A DNA stretch of 64,000 bases from Nageia nagi (GCA_050084985.1 JBITNC010000002.1:36270001-36334000); one strand, 5' to 3'. Shown: positions 9,885 to 21,613, counted from the first letter of the stretch. Notes: generated by a model from the sequence alone, not told the origin. Numbers and translations are program-made.

Positions 9885-12031
9885 TTAAAAAGGGTAAACC
9901 AATTAATATTTGGGATGTCATTAAGAGGTTATACAAAACTAGCAAAAAGAAAGAGGAAATCCCCACAATAGAAGATACAACTAGTAAATAAGAAGAGGAT
10001 TATTTTTTTGAATCTCACGATAATAGGTACAACAATCTATAAGAATCCTTTGAATACAATAGGAGGATGTTTTTGAGACTCTATAATATTACAAAGGCAT
10101 ACCACAATAAAGGAAAACATATATGCAATAGAGAAAACACTAATACTAGAAAATTAGTATGCCCTAGAGTCAAATTTTCAAGTGATTTGATGACATCACG
10201 AACACAAAAAAGAAAAGGTTTTATGATTTTAATGGAAGAGAGGTATTCTCATTAAGTTTTAACAATTTTTAGAGGGTGTTTAGACAAAATATAATTAAAA
10301 CACTAGTCAATATAATTATCAACAAACAATATGAAAGCTCATGTTTAAATGATAGAAGGTATTGGCATATTTTCAAAGATGAAAGTATTTGGATGTCTCA
10401 AATAGGGTTCCCTGTGAATAGGTCTTCTATGAAGAGATGGGATGAATTTCATTTTAAAAATATCAATTCTATTATGGGAATTCACTTTCATATTAGCATT
10501 ATTAAAGATGTTTTCATCTTAATATGTAGATCTATGACCATACCTCTTTAGGAGTTTGACTAGGGTAGCTTATGTTTGTGATAGAATGTAGAATGAGTTC
10601 ATTTAGTTGAAGATTGATTTATTTATTATTAAAATGATGAAGTTAACAAGTTATTGTCTTATTATTTACTTCCTAATAGGATAAATGCTACCTAAATTTT
10701 TACAAGGATGGAGACTTGAGAACAAATAATGGGTTGAGGATATACTTTCTAATATCAAAGAAGGTGATAGTTCATATACTTGGTTTTGTAATCATATCCT
10801 TAGTTAATTTTATAGTAAAATAACTCTCAAAATGCCCAAGATTTCCTACTTTTTCTTAGATTTCTTATAAGAATTCAAAGTCGATGATGTTGTAATTTTA
10901 GAAGATGGGATGTTTATCTAGATGTGTGGTAGAAATTTACAACCCAAGTTGCTATCCAAATTTTATCCTCTCTCCATTTTATTTGATAAAGTTATTAGGA
11001 GAACTATATAAGATACCAAATTAAAAGTAACAAATGAACATGGAAGTACTAGTTCTATAAAAAGGTACCTTATGAAATTAGCCATCATAATTATAGAAGC
11101 GTTGCTTCATTTTTGAACACCATCACTTTTATGGATCAATATGACTTTGAGGAAGTCACATAGAGACCATATGATCCACATGGAGAGTTTTATACATAAT
11201 ATAGGGTAAAGGAACATAAAGTTAAAGATAAACATGTGAAATATACATTTGATGACCAACTGATAGAGGCATTAAAATAAAATTTTCTTTTAGAACTTAT
11301 ATAGAGACAAGGAGGATTTTGCAGACCCTACTTGATAATAGAAATAGTGGGAAATATCCTTGAAGAGTTAAGAAACATTAGGGCATGGACAATAGATCAT
11401 ATTTATCCAAGGATCCCCAATGTTGATTATTCCATATAGAAAAATAATGTACTTGATATGATAAAAAAATCTAGCCTCATGCGGTGGTTATTCAATACAG
11501 TTAACAAGTTAGAGAAATCATTGACAGAATCAACAAATAAATGGAGGATATCAAGGCTAGTATAGAAGAAAAAGAATCACCTTTGAAACCTACTAAATAT
11601 GAGCCTTTACCTCAAGAGACAACCTTGTTCAAAGAGATTCATATCCATAAGGAATTATTAAACAAAATGAAAGACTATGAATAAGTTTTATTCCATAGAT
11701 CCCAGACACCTATAACCATCATAGTTAATTATGTCCTTTATCAATTTGACTTGAAGATAATTAGGGAAATCAAACTTGCACATCCAATCAAGATCCCAAG
11801 GTACCAAATTATGTTTTTATATGCTTAGGATCAGAAAAGATAAAAGATAAGAGTTATGTTGTTAGATGTTGATTATACTTAAGCTCAAAAAAGATAAAAG
11901 ATAGGGGAATCTTCATCATCCTCTTCATATGTTGGCATAGACTATAGTAACCAAAGTCAAATTATTACCTTGCAAAAGAAGGTTGAATATGAACATCCAT
12001 TGATAGAATATCAACATTTGCTTGAACTTGT
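9885..12031 (+). pseudogene. Unidentified decayed coding-like block, 5' part
   Basis: I do not recognise this sequence. Across about 2.1 kb, plus-strand frames with few stops follow one another and the translation is compositionally protein-like, not low complexity: INIWDVIKRLYKTSKKKEE, WHIFKDESIWMSQIGFPVN, SVASFLNTITFMDQYDFEEV, KHVKYTFDDQLIEALK, LRNIRAWTIDHIYPRIPNV and KASIEEKESPLKPTKYEPLP. The last part is acidic/basic and could form a coiled coil. I found no RT, integrase, protease, RNase H or zinc-knuckle motif. It is cut at 12031 by element 2 and its continuation is at 20187. It could be gag-like or extra-ORF sequence of an unknown retroelement, an old pararetrovirus-like insertion, or a host gene. 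Confidence 0.4.
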
Positions 12032-12501
12032 TGTTGGAATGTATAATGCATTATTGTAAGGTTTTGTAAGGTTATTCTTATAAATTCACCAATACTCAAA
12101 GGTATCCCTAGATACCTTAAGTATTTAAGTGAATATGACAATGTGACTTATCCTACACTCCTCATGACCATGCCCTTTAGGTAAAAGGATGAAGCATGTC
12201 ATGTCTTTTAACAATGGTTAAAAGGGTGATCCAAGCCCTCTCCTTGAGATCATACACCAAAAGTTGAAGAAAAGTTATGATCAAAGATTAATGTTAGGAG
12301 AGGAAGAAAAAAGTATTGTAAGAGAGTTGTCTTCATGAATAAGAAAGATATTAGTTAGTGGATGTACTCCCATAGTTGGAGGAACCACTTTACATTGGTG
12401 TCAATTTGTGAGATTGTTTATGCTTTGAGTATTGATGTTTGAGAGAGATTTCATATAATCTTGGACATATAGGAATTGGGTCTTTAGTCTTAATTCCTTC
12501 A
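12032..12501 (+). repeat. 5' LTR of element 2, lacking the TATA segment
   Basis: It begins TGTTGGAATGTATAATGCAT and ends TTAATTCCTTCA. It aligns with 19688-20186 over its full length, for example 'GATGTACTCCCATAGTTGGA', which is identical in both. After CCAAG (ending 12235) it lacks 27 bases that are present in the 3' LTR as 19894-19920 and hold the TATA box. The 5' copy is therefore probably promoterless. Confidence 0.9.
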
Positions 12502-12503
12502 TT

Positions 12504-12515
12504 TGCTATCAAGAG
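12504..12515 (+). other. Degenerate primer-binding site of element 2
   Basis: TGCTATCAAGAG lies 2 bases after the LTR. It is close to the initiator-Met type TGGTATCAGAGC, with one substitution and one extra A. Confidence 0.6.
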
Positions 12516-14995
12516 ATTTGTGTTAAGGTTCCTCCTCAACATTGCTTTGAAGGATCATTCGACTATTTTCATCTTCTTTGGTGAGGTAAAGAGGTTTTTG
12601 AAGGTATAACCTCCTACCCTCTTGAATTTATTTTCAATTTAGTTATGATGCTAAGTTTTTCTTTGTTATGTTAGTTCATTTTTTTTATCAAAATTTGCTT
12701 AAAAGAACAATATGTTATTGTTGTACATTTCTTTTTACTTACATTCCTTTGTTGGTTACAAATGTTTTTGATATAATTACAAATTTTTTATAACAATAAT
12801 ATATTTTTATGAAATTGATAAAATAATATAAAATTTGCAAAAGAAATTATTTTATAATGTTTTTTGCTAATTATCCAAAGAAGGTAAGACTTGCAATTTT
12901 TTTATGTCCATTTTGTACAATGTTTTTACAAATTGTTATCCTATTGTATTTACAATTCACAATTTTTTGACAAAACCTATATGCAAAACTAAATACATTT
13001 GAAAAGGTCTTATTTAAAATATGCTTTATCAAATTTTCTTAAAAAAAGAGAGGCAAATAATATGTAGAAAAGTGGAAAAGGGTTTACAATATTTAATATG
13101 TGCAATTATTTTTCCAAAAAAAAAAGAGAAGGGAGGTTCTAGAAAAGAGATAATTTCTCAAATATAAACAAAAGAAGACTTGAAAAAAAAAATACATATA
13201 GTAAAAAAATTTCTAAAAAATCAATAAATATTAATTTTTTTTAAAACTCTACCTAAAAAGGGGTTGCATGATCGGTTAGGGCATGTGGCCCTCCCCCAAT
13301 TTCTTCGTGAACCCCTAGCCACAAGACAAATTTCAACCCTTTGAACTTGAGGTGGCTCATGGCCCCTCATAAGTGGAGCCCACAAATCACAATCCACTGG
13401 AGCTCACTACCGCATCCTCCTTTCATCGCCCCTAGAAAAAAATACCCTCTGACCCTTTGATTTTCACCCATCAAAATAAACCCACTCTCTCTTTTTTAAT
13501 TTATTTTGTCCACCCTTAAAATTTATTCCACAACTTTTCTTACAAGTTAAGTTTTGGTGGGTATTCATACTCCCCCCCCCATAAATATTGGTAATCTTAA
13601 AAAAGAGGATTTCTTTTTTGGAAAATTAATTATTCAATTTAATCATTTCATCTTGCTCAATAAGGAAATTTAAATGGGCTATGGGCTCATATATTTTATT
13701 TAGCATAAGAAGATTAAAAATTTATGAGGAATGGTGTTTTTTTTTGGTAAAAGGGAATATATTTTTTCTCTAAGGCTCAAATAGGGGTTTTTTTTTTTTG
13801 TTGCTAAGTTCATTTGTTTTAAGGGGAGATTAATTTTATTAAATAAAAAGAGAGGGGAATTTTTTTTACTTAAAATTGATGATATGATGCATGTTTAATA
13901 AAGTTTTTTTTTTTTAATTAAACTTAAGGAATTTTTTTAAGTGTCAAATGTTTTTCTTTTTTGAAGGTAAAATTGAATTTTTTTACCTAAGTTTTTTTTA
14001 AAGAAAAGAATTTTTGTTTTGCTAAAGTTCAATTTTTTAAGAAAAAAGGAGGTTATACTTATTTTTAACTTAAAATAGTAAACTTATGCTAAATTATGGG
14101 TGAACTTGTGAAAAATTATGGAACTTATGTAAAGAGGTCCTTTTGGAGTTAGTAACAAAACCCATTGGACTCTTATGTTTCAATTTTTTGGTGGATGATT
14201 TTTTTTACATACTTTACTTATGTTATATACCTTTTATTTATCTTTACAAAATCCCAAACATTGAAAGAGTACCCTTAAAATGAATACATTTGCATGTATA
14301 TTCTGCAACATGACTTGTTTAGGGAGCCACAAGGGAAGCACAAGGTAGATTAGAGTTTTTAGTTTGATAAATCAAATGGTAAAAAAGTTGGAAGTCTTAA
14401 TTTTACCTAAGTCCTCTATTAGTATATACATAAATCCATTTAGATGAGAAGGCATGTGTGTGTAGCAATACCATATATTTTCACATTCATTCAAAGATTA
14501 TCCTGATAATTTAGGAGGATAACTTGAATCCTAATCAAAATAATAATTTGATCAATCTAAAATATGTAACATCCTTGGAAAATAGTTAGTACTCCTCCAT
14601 GTGAGAGTATATTACTAATGAAGGGCAAATAGTTGAGGATTGGTAGGACCTAGGCTCCACCCTACAAGCATCTAGGTGAAGGCTTAATTTTAAATAAGAA
14701 AATAAACCTCAACTTTACCCTGTTTACAACTATGTTACTTGGTTATGATTAATGTTGGATGTATGGAATATATCATGTGATCCTATTGTAAAAATTTTGC
14801 TCATGTGAAATTTGTTAAACAATTTAAGCATTCCCTTTTTTTATTATCTTTGGTCAAAATTTATCATGTATAATGGATTAATTCAACATGTATGGTTGAT
14901 TAACATTAACAAACTCAACATGTATAGTTGATTAATTTGGTTCACAAATTTAACATGCTTACATTGGTTAACACTTTCACCTTCTTATGTACCAA
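12516..14995 (+). other. Long untranslated leader of element 2
   Basis: About 2.5 kb with no open frame of note. It contains many A/T homopolymers, a C9-type run near 13571-13579, and a GC-richer patch at 13261-13450 that stands out from its surroundings and may be a separate insertion. The part from about 14280 is clearly homologous to the leader of element 4 (minus strand, 62850-63500). Matching blocks include 'AACATGACTTGTTT.GGGAGCCA', 'TAGGAGGATAACTTGAA.CCTAATCAA' and 'AGTTGAGGATTGGTAGGAC'. The long leader is therefore a family property, not a one-off insertion. Confidence 0.6.
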
Positions 14996-15890
14996 ATGGA
15001 AGACACCTTCTTACCTAAGCACATCCTCGACGGTTCTAACTATGGCATTTGGGAACCTTGAATGAAAGTTGAACTACAAGCAAGGAAACTAGACAGTTAA
15101 TGAGAACCTAGTTGCTCCTAAATAAGAGAAGGCACTTGAGGCTTACAACTCAAAGAATAGGCTAACAACTTCTATGATTTTTTATGTAATGTTAGACAAA
15201 GTGTTTCTTATGATCTATCTATCAATGTCTACAAAGAAAGCTTGGGATAGGCTTAAGAAAATCTACCTGGGATCCAAATTATCTAGAAGGTTCACCATTA
15301 TAAAAAAGCTACTTCAATCTCATCAAGAAGAATACAAAAATGTTTCCATTTATTTGAACAATATCATTGACCTTAGGACCAAACTTATTGGTTATGGCTA
15401 CAATTTGATCAATGGCAAGTTCATGGTCTTCATCATTCTTCAAATCCTTTCCTAAAAGTTTAGTAACTTTGTGATAGTTATTAAAGCTAGCTTTTATAAT
15501 GAATAAGTCTTCTCTCTCGAAAACCTTTCAAGGTTTCTTATGAAATATGAGGAAAATCTTAACAAAAAGGTTTTGATTTCTTCTTCAAAGGAAAATAATG
15601 TTGCTCTAGGAGCAACCAAAGCTGCTTTCAAGAAGAATTTCAAGCATCACAAGAAGTCTTTCCCAGTTACCTCTAAGAAGTTTGAAAAGAAAGACAACAA
15701 CGACTATAAAAAAAGAGATGTAAATGGAAAGGTAAACAAACCAAATCATAAATAAAAATTTAATGGTAATTGTAATTTTTGTGGTGGCTATGGTCATAAA
15801 GAATTTGACTACTTCAAGAAGAAAGGAGAAGAAAAGAATAAATAAAATGGAAATATAAAAAACTTCTAAGGGAAGAAAAATATTAAAGTT
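14996..15890 (+). pseudogene. Element 2 gag
   Basis: The ATG at 14996 opens MEDTFLPKHILDGSNYGIWEP, the usual copia gag N-terminus, followed by a stop. The open stretch 15174-15455 gives KAWDRLKKIYLGSKLSRRF and VSIYLNNIIDLRTKLIGYGY (UBN2 gag core). Then comes FSLENLSRFLMKYEENLNKK and a Lys-rich tail. The zinc knuckle at about 15770-15815 reads CNFCGGYGHKEFDY: the CX2CX4H part is intact but the last Cys is Tyr. Gln codons have become stops at several points. Confidence 0.82.
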
Positions 15891-15929
15891 GGTTTTGTTT
15901 TTGGTATTTACTCCATGTATTGCACTTTT

Positions 15930-16460
15930 TCAATTGATTAGATTATTTATTCTAGGTGCACTAATCACATGTGCTTTGAAAAAGATAAGTTTGAATATTT
16001 TCATAAGCATAAAAAGGATACAATTATGATAGGTGGTAATTCAATCCTTAAAGTTCAAGAGATTGGGAGTGTGTTGATTCATTGAGAGGTTCTTGAGAAT
16101 GTAGTCAATGTTCCTAAGCATAATATGAACCCACTTTCCATAATTCAAGTTGCAAGGAAAGGATACTCATTCAAGTTCAACTCACACTCCTAGTGCATTA
16201 AGAAGGTACTTGCCACTTTAGTAAGAGAATCAATGAAAGATGATCTCTATATTATGGACCAAGTTCCAAAAAAGATGTGTCTTGCTATAAATATTTGATA
16301 TAGAAGTAATTTTTAGCACCAATATTTAGGGAACCTTAACCATAAAAGTATTCAAGTCATGAAATACTAATAACTTATGGAAGGTTTGCCTTTGATATCA
16401 TCCATAATTGGTCTATGTGAGAAGTGCATCTTAGGTAAGATGAATAGATAGAGATTTGAA
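15930..16460 (+). pseudogene. Element 2 protease and GAG-pre-integrase
   Basis: YSRCTNHMCFEKDKFEYF (around 15950-16000) is the copia protease active-site region. The catalytic D-S-G is changed to Y-S-R. MIGGNSILKVQEIGSVLIH and VPKHNMNPLSIIQVARKGYS follow as usual. The GAG-pre-integrase part gives LNHKSIQVMKY and GLCEKCILGKMNR with one His lost. Element 4 has a better preserved copy of the same region. Confidence 0.78.
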
Positions 16461-16479
16461 AAAGATAAGATAATAAGGG

Positions 16480-17115
16480 AAATCGAACCGCTTCAACTTA
16501 TGCATTCATATTTGATGGGTCTATTTCATACTAAGTCTCTTAGGAGAGCATCTTATGTCTTGACCTTTATCAATGACTTTAGTAGGATGATATTTGGTTA
16601 TCTACTTGAGCACAAGGATTAAACTTTTAATAGGTTCAAATATTTCAAGGCCTTATCTTAAAAGCATACTAACCTTAAAATTAAGATGTTGAGAATAGAT
16701 AATGAGGATGAGTATGTTTGTAATGAGCTTAATAACTATTATGCCAAGTATGGGATCAAGAGATAGTTTACGATTCCTTATACACCATAGTAAAATGGTG
16801 TTGTTGAAAAAAAAATAGAACAATCAAGGAGATGGCTAGATGCATGTTGAGAAATCTTCATAGTTTCTTATGAGGTGAAATTGTGAGCACTATAATTTAC
16901 ACCTTGAATAGGTGTCCCATAAAATTTGTTGGAGGAAAAACTCCTTTTAAGGCATGGATAAGAAAAAAACCTAACATCTCTCACTTTAGGATGTTTGGTA
17001 GTGGATCCTTCTCCTACATTGTCTATGAGAAAAGGAAGAAGTTGGATAAGAGATCCAAAAAATGCATCTTTATGAGCTATGAAAATCAATATAGAGGTTA
17101 TAAGCTCTAGTCTCC
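16480..17115 (+). pseudogene. Element 2 integrase core and C-terminus
   Basis: HSYLMGLFHTKSLRRASYV carries the first catalytic Asp position as Tyr. LTFINDFSRMIFGYL, LRIDNEDEYVCNEL (second Asp present) and PYTP-stop-stop-NGVVEKK (catalytic Glu present) follow. After a frameshift near 16850, the open frame 16883-17110 gives TLNRCPIKFVGGKTPFKAW, SHFRMFGSGSF and KCIFMSYENQYRGYKL, the copia integrase C-terminal series. Confidence 0.82.
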
Positions 17116-17128
17116 ATCCTACGGAGTA

Positions 17129-18300
17129 GTGTTTATCTTGAGGGATGTAAATTTCAATGAACTTCTTAAGGAATATGCTTCTAATGGGGATGTTGATGAT
17201 TTGGATGACTCTTTAGTCTCACCTAACTGGTTGGATATCAATGTAAATAAGTCATTGCAAGAGAAACATTCTCTAATACAAAGGATAAAAAGAAGTATGA
17301 TCTTGAATAAATCCTTATTTACCAAAAATGATAGCAAAAATGAGCCCTCATCATTCAAGGAAGCTTCAAAGAATCAGTACTAGATGAAAACCATGAAAGT
17401 GGAGTATGAGACGCTTATGAAAAATGAAACTTAATACTTGTTTCCCTATCCCATTGAGAGGAATGTGATTAGAAATAAGTGGATCTACAAGGTCAAGTAC
17501 AATTTAGTTAGGGATATTGAGAAATATAGGGCAAAGTTAGTGACCAAATGTTTTTCTTAGAAATACGAAGTTGATTATGATAAAATCTTTGCATCTATAC
17601 CAAAGATGCCCATTATTGAGATAATCATTGCTCTTTTAGTAGCTTAAGGTTGGAAGGTTTTTCAACTCAATATAAAAAGTATTTTTTTCAGTGGTGACTT
17701 TGATGTGGAAATCTACATGAATCAACCAAAATGGTTTATTGTAGAATGAAAATAGTCCTTTGTGTTCAACCTAAAGAACTCATTGCATGGACTTAAGAAA
17801 GCATCTAGATCTTGGTACAAGAAGATTTCATATTATTTGGAGCACATTGGATTCTCCAAGTGCTTCTTTGATTCGGATTTATATGTGCTTAATCAAGGAT
17901 AGGACTTGGTCTTGATTCTCCTTTACATGGATGATCTTATTATCACTTGTAATAATAATGAAATCATCTTAGAGTGCATATCCAAACTTAAGGCAACTTA
18001 TGAAATGATTTATCTTGGTCTCTTGAATTATTATCTTGGTATGTAAATGTACCAATACAAGGATTGTACTTACATTATTCAATCCAAGTATATCTCAGAT
18101 ATTTTGTAAAAGTTTGGAATGGAATGCAAATCTATTATGATCCATGTCTCTCCTAGAATCACTTTATCTCTTAACTTCAACTCTCAATTGGTATATGCTA
18201 CTTCTTATAGGTAATTAATTACTAGTCTACTGTATTTGACTATCTCCAAGCTAGATACTACTTTGTCATAAATATGATGGCATAGTTTATGCAAAAATCA
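17129..18300 (+). pseudogene. Element 2 linker and reverse transcriptase
   Basis: An 84-codon linker (17129-17383) is followed by VEYETLMKNET, RNKWIYKVKYN, FQLNIKSIFFSGDFDVEIY, LHGLKKASRSWYKKIS and LILLYMDDLIITCNNNEI. The catalytic box is YMDD at 17924-17935, an allowed variant of YVDD. LGLLNYYLGM and YATSYR mark the end of the domain. About ten stops and a frameshift near 18200 inactivate it. Confidence 0.85.
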
Positions 18301-18885
18301 TATGTTAAGCACCTCAATGTTGCTAATCAAATCTTGAGGCATGTCACAGGTATGAAGGATATTGCTCTCAAGTATTTCAAGTTTTCCTCATTTGTTCTCT
18401 CAGGGTTCTTAGATTCTAATGATGATCAAGATAGAGATGATAGGAAATCAACCTTTGCATATGTGTTTAGCATTAGTTTATGTACTATCTCTTGAGCTTC
18501 AAAGAAGCAACCTACTATTTCTCTTTCCATCATAAAATTTGAATACCTAGCCATGTATATTATGGTCCAAAAAGCTATTTGGCTTAGGCATATTTTAAAG
18601 GAAATTAGGTATGAGCAAACTCACTCATCTTATATTTCTTCAGATAATTAATTGGCTATTTCTTTGGCTAAGATTCATATTTTCCATCAAAGAATAAAAC
18701 ATGTTGAAATCCAAGCACACTTCATTAGAGAGAAGATTCTAGATAGCATCATACACTTGTAGTATTATTCATTCATCCTAAACTTCATTGATTTGTTCAC
18801 TAAACCCTTTCTTGAAGCTCAATTTTGCAAGCTCAAGGATTCTATTGGGTTAGTGAAGTTGCTCTCAATGGGGAGTGAAGTTTGA
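18300..18885 (+). pseudogene. Element 2 RNase H and end of the polyprotein
   Basis: MKDIALKYFKFSS, GFLDSNDDQDRDDRKSTF, ASKKQPTISLSIIKFEYLAM, AIWLRHILKEIRYEQ, AHFIREKILDSIIHL, IDLFTKPFLEAQFCKLKDSI and a terminal GSEV-stop give the complete copia RNase H order. The polyprotein end coincides with the same sequence in element 4 (58895 on the minus strand). Confidence 0.82.
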
Positions 18886-19677
18886 ATTATTGTGTTGAAT
18901 TCATATTTATGATGATAACTTCACCCTAGAAGGATTTTTGGTTGTATAGTGTTGATATGTGTGTGTACTTTTTGACTTGTTCTCTTTGGGTGATGAACTA
19001 TTTGTTCACCTTGATCATATAATATACCATCGTTAGCACTATTCAATTATTCATATGGGAGGAACTTGTATGTGCATATGATGGATATTTTTTACACTTC
19101 ATTTATCCATATGTGAGGAACTCCTATGTGTCTTTTGGCACTATTCATTTATTCATGTGTGAAGAACTCATATGTACATTTTTTCATGGTCAATTTGTGA
19201 TGATAATCAACACATGTTTTATATAGAATAGGTGACTATGAGTATTGTCTTGGTATATTTGTGGTGACTTACACTACACCATTGATCAGTTTATGGATGG
19301 CATTACTTGATTCATTTATCCTTGTTGATATGAATGTGTATATGAGGCATATAATTGATCTTTTTTTTTTGAGTTGTTTATAGCTTAAAGGTTTCTTCTT
19401 GAGATAGTAGGTTATTTACTTTAGATATGAAGGCTCATGGAGGCTCACTATGTCAACTTCTGGTTGGATGACTAATTTATGTATATTGAAACTAGTTACA
19501 TTTAATAATTGTATTGTAAACCATTTGTCAAAATGGTAAAGTAGCAAGTCTCAAAATAAGATCTTTCTTACTTCTCAAAGATGTAAAATTTCTCATCTCC
19601 AATTGTATCTATATGGAGGAGGACTCTCTTTTATTCTCTCTTTATTCTCTCTTCTTTAGTCTATCCTAATATTGCAT
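18886..19677 (+). other. Repeat-bearing 3' non-coding region of element 2
   Basis: About 0.8 kb separates the polyprotein stop from the polypurine tract, which is long for a copia element. It contains diverged copies of a motif of about 55 bp of the type 'CACTATTCATTTATCCATATGTGAGGAACTCCTATGTG' (around 19040-19180). The same motif forms a clearer array in element 4 at 58570-58780. No open frame is seen. Confidence 0.6.
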
Positions 19678-19687
19678 TAAGGGGGAG
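19678..19687 (+). other. Polypurine tract of element 2
   Basis: TTAAGGGGGAG ends directly at the 3' LTR start. Confidence 0.8.
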
Positions 19688-20186
19688 TGTTGGAATGTAT
19701 AATGTATTATTGTAATATTTTGTAAGGCTCTTTTTGTAAATTCACCAATACTTAAAGGTATTCCTAATACCTTAAGTATTTAAGTTAGTATGATAATGTA
19801 ACTTATCCTACACTCCTTCTCATGAGCATTCCTCTTGGGTTAAAGGGTGAAGCATGTCATGTCTTTGTATAATGGTTAAAAGGGTGATCCAAGGAAGGAT
19901 TTTGGCCTATAAATAGAAGGCCCTTTCCTTGAGATCATACACCAAAAGTTGATACAAAGTTGTGCTCTAGGATTAGTTTTAGGAAAGGAAGAAAGAGGTC
20001 TTATAAGAGAGTTATCTTTGTGAATGAGAAAGATCTTTGTTAGTCGATGTACTCCCATAGTTGGAGGAACCACTTTACATTCATGTCAATTTTTTAGATT
20101 GTTTATGCTTTGAGTATTGACGTTTGAGAGAGCTTTCATATAACCTTGGGCATATAGGAATTGGTTCTTTAGTCTTAATTTCTTTA
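19688..20186 (+). repeat. 3' LTR of element 2
   Basis: It begins TGTTGGAATGTATAATGTAT after the polypurine tract and ends near TTAATTTCTTTA. It is 29 bp longer than the 5' LTR, chiefly because it retains 19894-19920. Confidence 0.9.
19908..19915 (+). promoter_or_regulatory. TATA box in the 3' LTR of element 2
   Basis: TATAAATA within GGCCTATAAATAGAAGGCC, itself a short near-palindrome. It is the only TATA-type signal of this strength in the LTR pair. The 27-bp segment that carries it is missing from the 5' LTR. Confidence 0.55.
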
Positions 20187-21270
20187 CTTATTTCCCTATT
20201 ATCTATAGAAACATCTCTTTTTGATAGTCCTTAACACATGTAAGATGGAAAAGGAACCAACAATAAATAGATTGAAACTAGAGATAAGGGAAAAGGGAAA
20301 GAAATTCACATTAATGAAGGGGAATCTAATGAAGAATAAAAATCGTTGATGCAAGCATGTTGGATGTTGAGGATACAATGCATTTTGGATAAGGGGAAGC
20401 ATTTCAAGATCCTAAATCTCTACTAAGTATTAGTGTTTAACAAGATAAAGAACAAGCTACTCAAATAGGGACTGATGGAATGCAAATTGATATTAAAGAA
20501 GTACCTCAAATAATTTTCTCTCAAAGATACCTTTGTTAATTAAATCCAAATGGATAAGGCATCAAGTTTAGAATTAGGTATGAAACCTTTCAGGACACTC
20601 TAGTAAGAAAATTTAGTAGGCTATCTATTCAAGAAATACGATAACTTGTTTGATAAATTATTTCAATATGCTGATAAGTTGCAAATAATATATGAACTAA
20701 ATGTTGAATTACAAGGACATGGGATTTATTTTCATTTATTAGGGATAATAAGAATGTTTTTCAAACCCTTAGGAATAACTACAGGTACTTACATGGTCAA
20801 CAAATACTAGGATCAAATGTAACTTTTGGTGAAAATATTCATAAAATAGATCTTTATGATACAATAGAAAATCAAATATACTTAGAAATAAGCACAACTA
20901 GAAATGAATTTGCTAAGAGAGGGAAGAATTTGTGGTAAGATACAAATCTCAAGTAGAGAGGTAGAATCACCGAAGATTAGCTTAAGGAAGAACTTATAGA
21001 GTTAATAAGACCAATTTTAGAGTCTTCATCAGAAAATATGGATAAATATCATCACCTGATAGAAGTTGGAGGATCTTTTGCATAGCTAAAGGTATTAACA
21101 TCAAATGAACTAATAAATATTGAAGACAAAGCAAGGAATTATTTTGTTCTCCTTCAAAGATTCCATGAGGTTGCCCTTTTTAATCCTCAAGAATCCAAGT
21201 ATATGGTTCCCTTAATAGCATAAATAGTACAAAGAAGAAAAAAAATAAGGGATACCAAAAAGGATGAGAG
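20187..21270 (+). pseudogene. Unidentified decayed coding-like block, 3' part
   Basis: Continuation of the block cut at 12031. I do not recognise it. Protein-like stretches include DGKGTNNK, RDKGKGKEIHINEGESNEE, ENLVGYLFKKYDNLFDKLF, YADKLQIIYELNVELQGHG, NEFAKRGKNLW, EELIELIRPILESSSENMD and HEVALFNPQESKYMVPLIA. Stops are mostly TAA or TAG where Gln would fit. No catalytic motif of pol was found. The composition matches the 5' part (many Lys, Glu, Ile). It ends around 21270 and is followed by sequence with promoter-like and polyadenylation-like signals. Confidence 0.4.
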
Positions 21271-21613
21271 AAATTAAGTTTTGCTCATGCTACCTTTTCT
21301 ACTAATCACTTTTGATGAAAATTATCTTTATTTTATCTTTTGATAACTTTGTTGAGAAAGGCTATTAGTTCAAAGAATAAATACATATATTCTTTTTTTT
21401 TTAAATCATTCTTAGATAATTGTCTTTTTCTATGACAAGGTGATACAAAATTATGTAGCTACAAAAAATACTACCTAATTCAGTTAAAGTGCCAATTATT
21501 TTTCTTTATACTAATTACCCACATGCTTCCAAATAGTACAAGAGAAAAGATAGTTTCTAAAGGTTACTTGTTGTTACGGTTACAATAGATTAGCTGGAGA
21601 GGCATCATAAACT

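Larger units (their letters stand above)
12032..20186 (+). mobile_element. Ty1/copia retrotransposon (element 2), full length but decayed
   Basis: LTRs at 12032-12501 and 19688-20186 flank a 7.2-kb internal region with gag, protease, integrase, RT and RNase H in copia order on the plus strand. The flanking pentamers are CTTGT (12027-12031) and CTTAT (20187-20191), a target duplication with one change. The element has an unusually long leader (about 2.5 kb) and a non-coding region of about 0.8 kb between RNase H and the 3' LTR. Element 4 at the right end of the window belongs to the same family. Element 2 interrupts the unidentified block at 9885-12031 / 20187-21270. Confidence 0.9.

Noticed and set aside
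9885-12031. Possible caulimovirid (endogenous pararetrovirus) identity of the unidentified block
   Set aside because: No RT, protease, zinc knuckle or convincing movement-protein motif was found. The downstream TATA/poly(A) signals alone are too weak, so the block is left unnamed.
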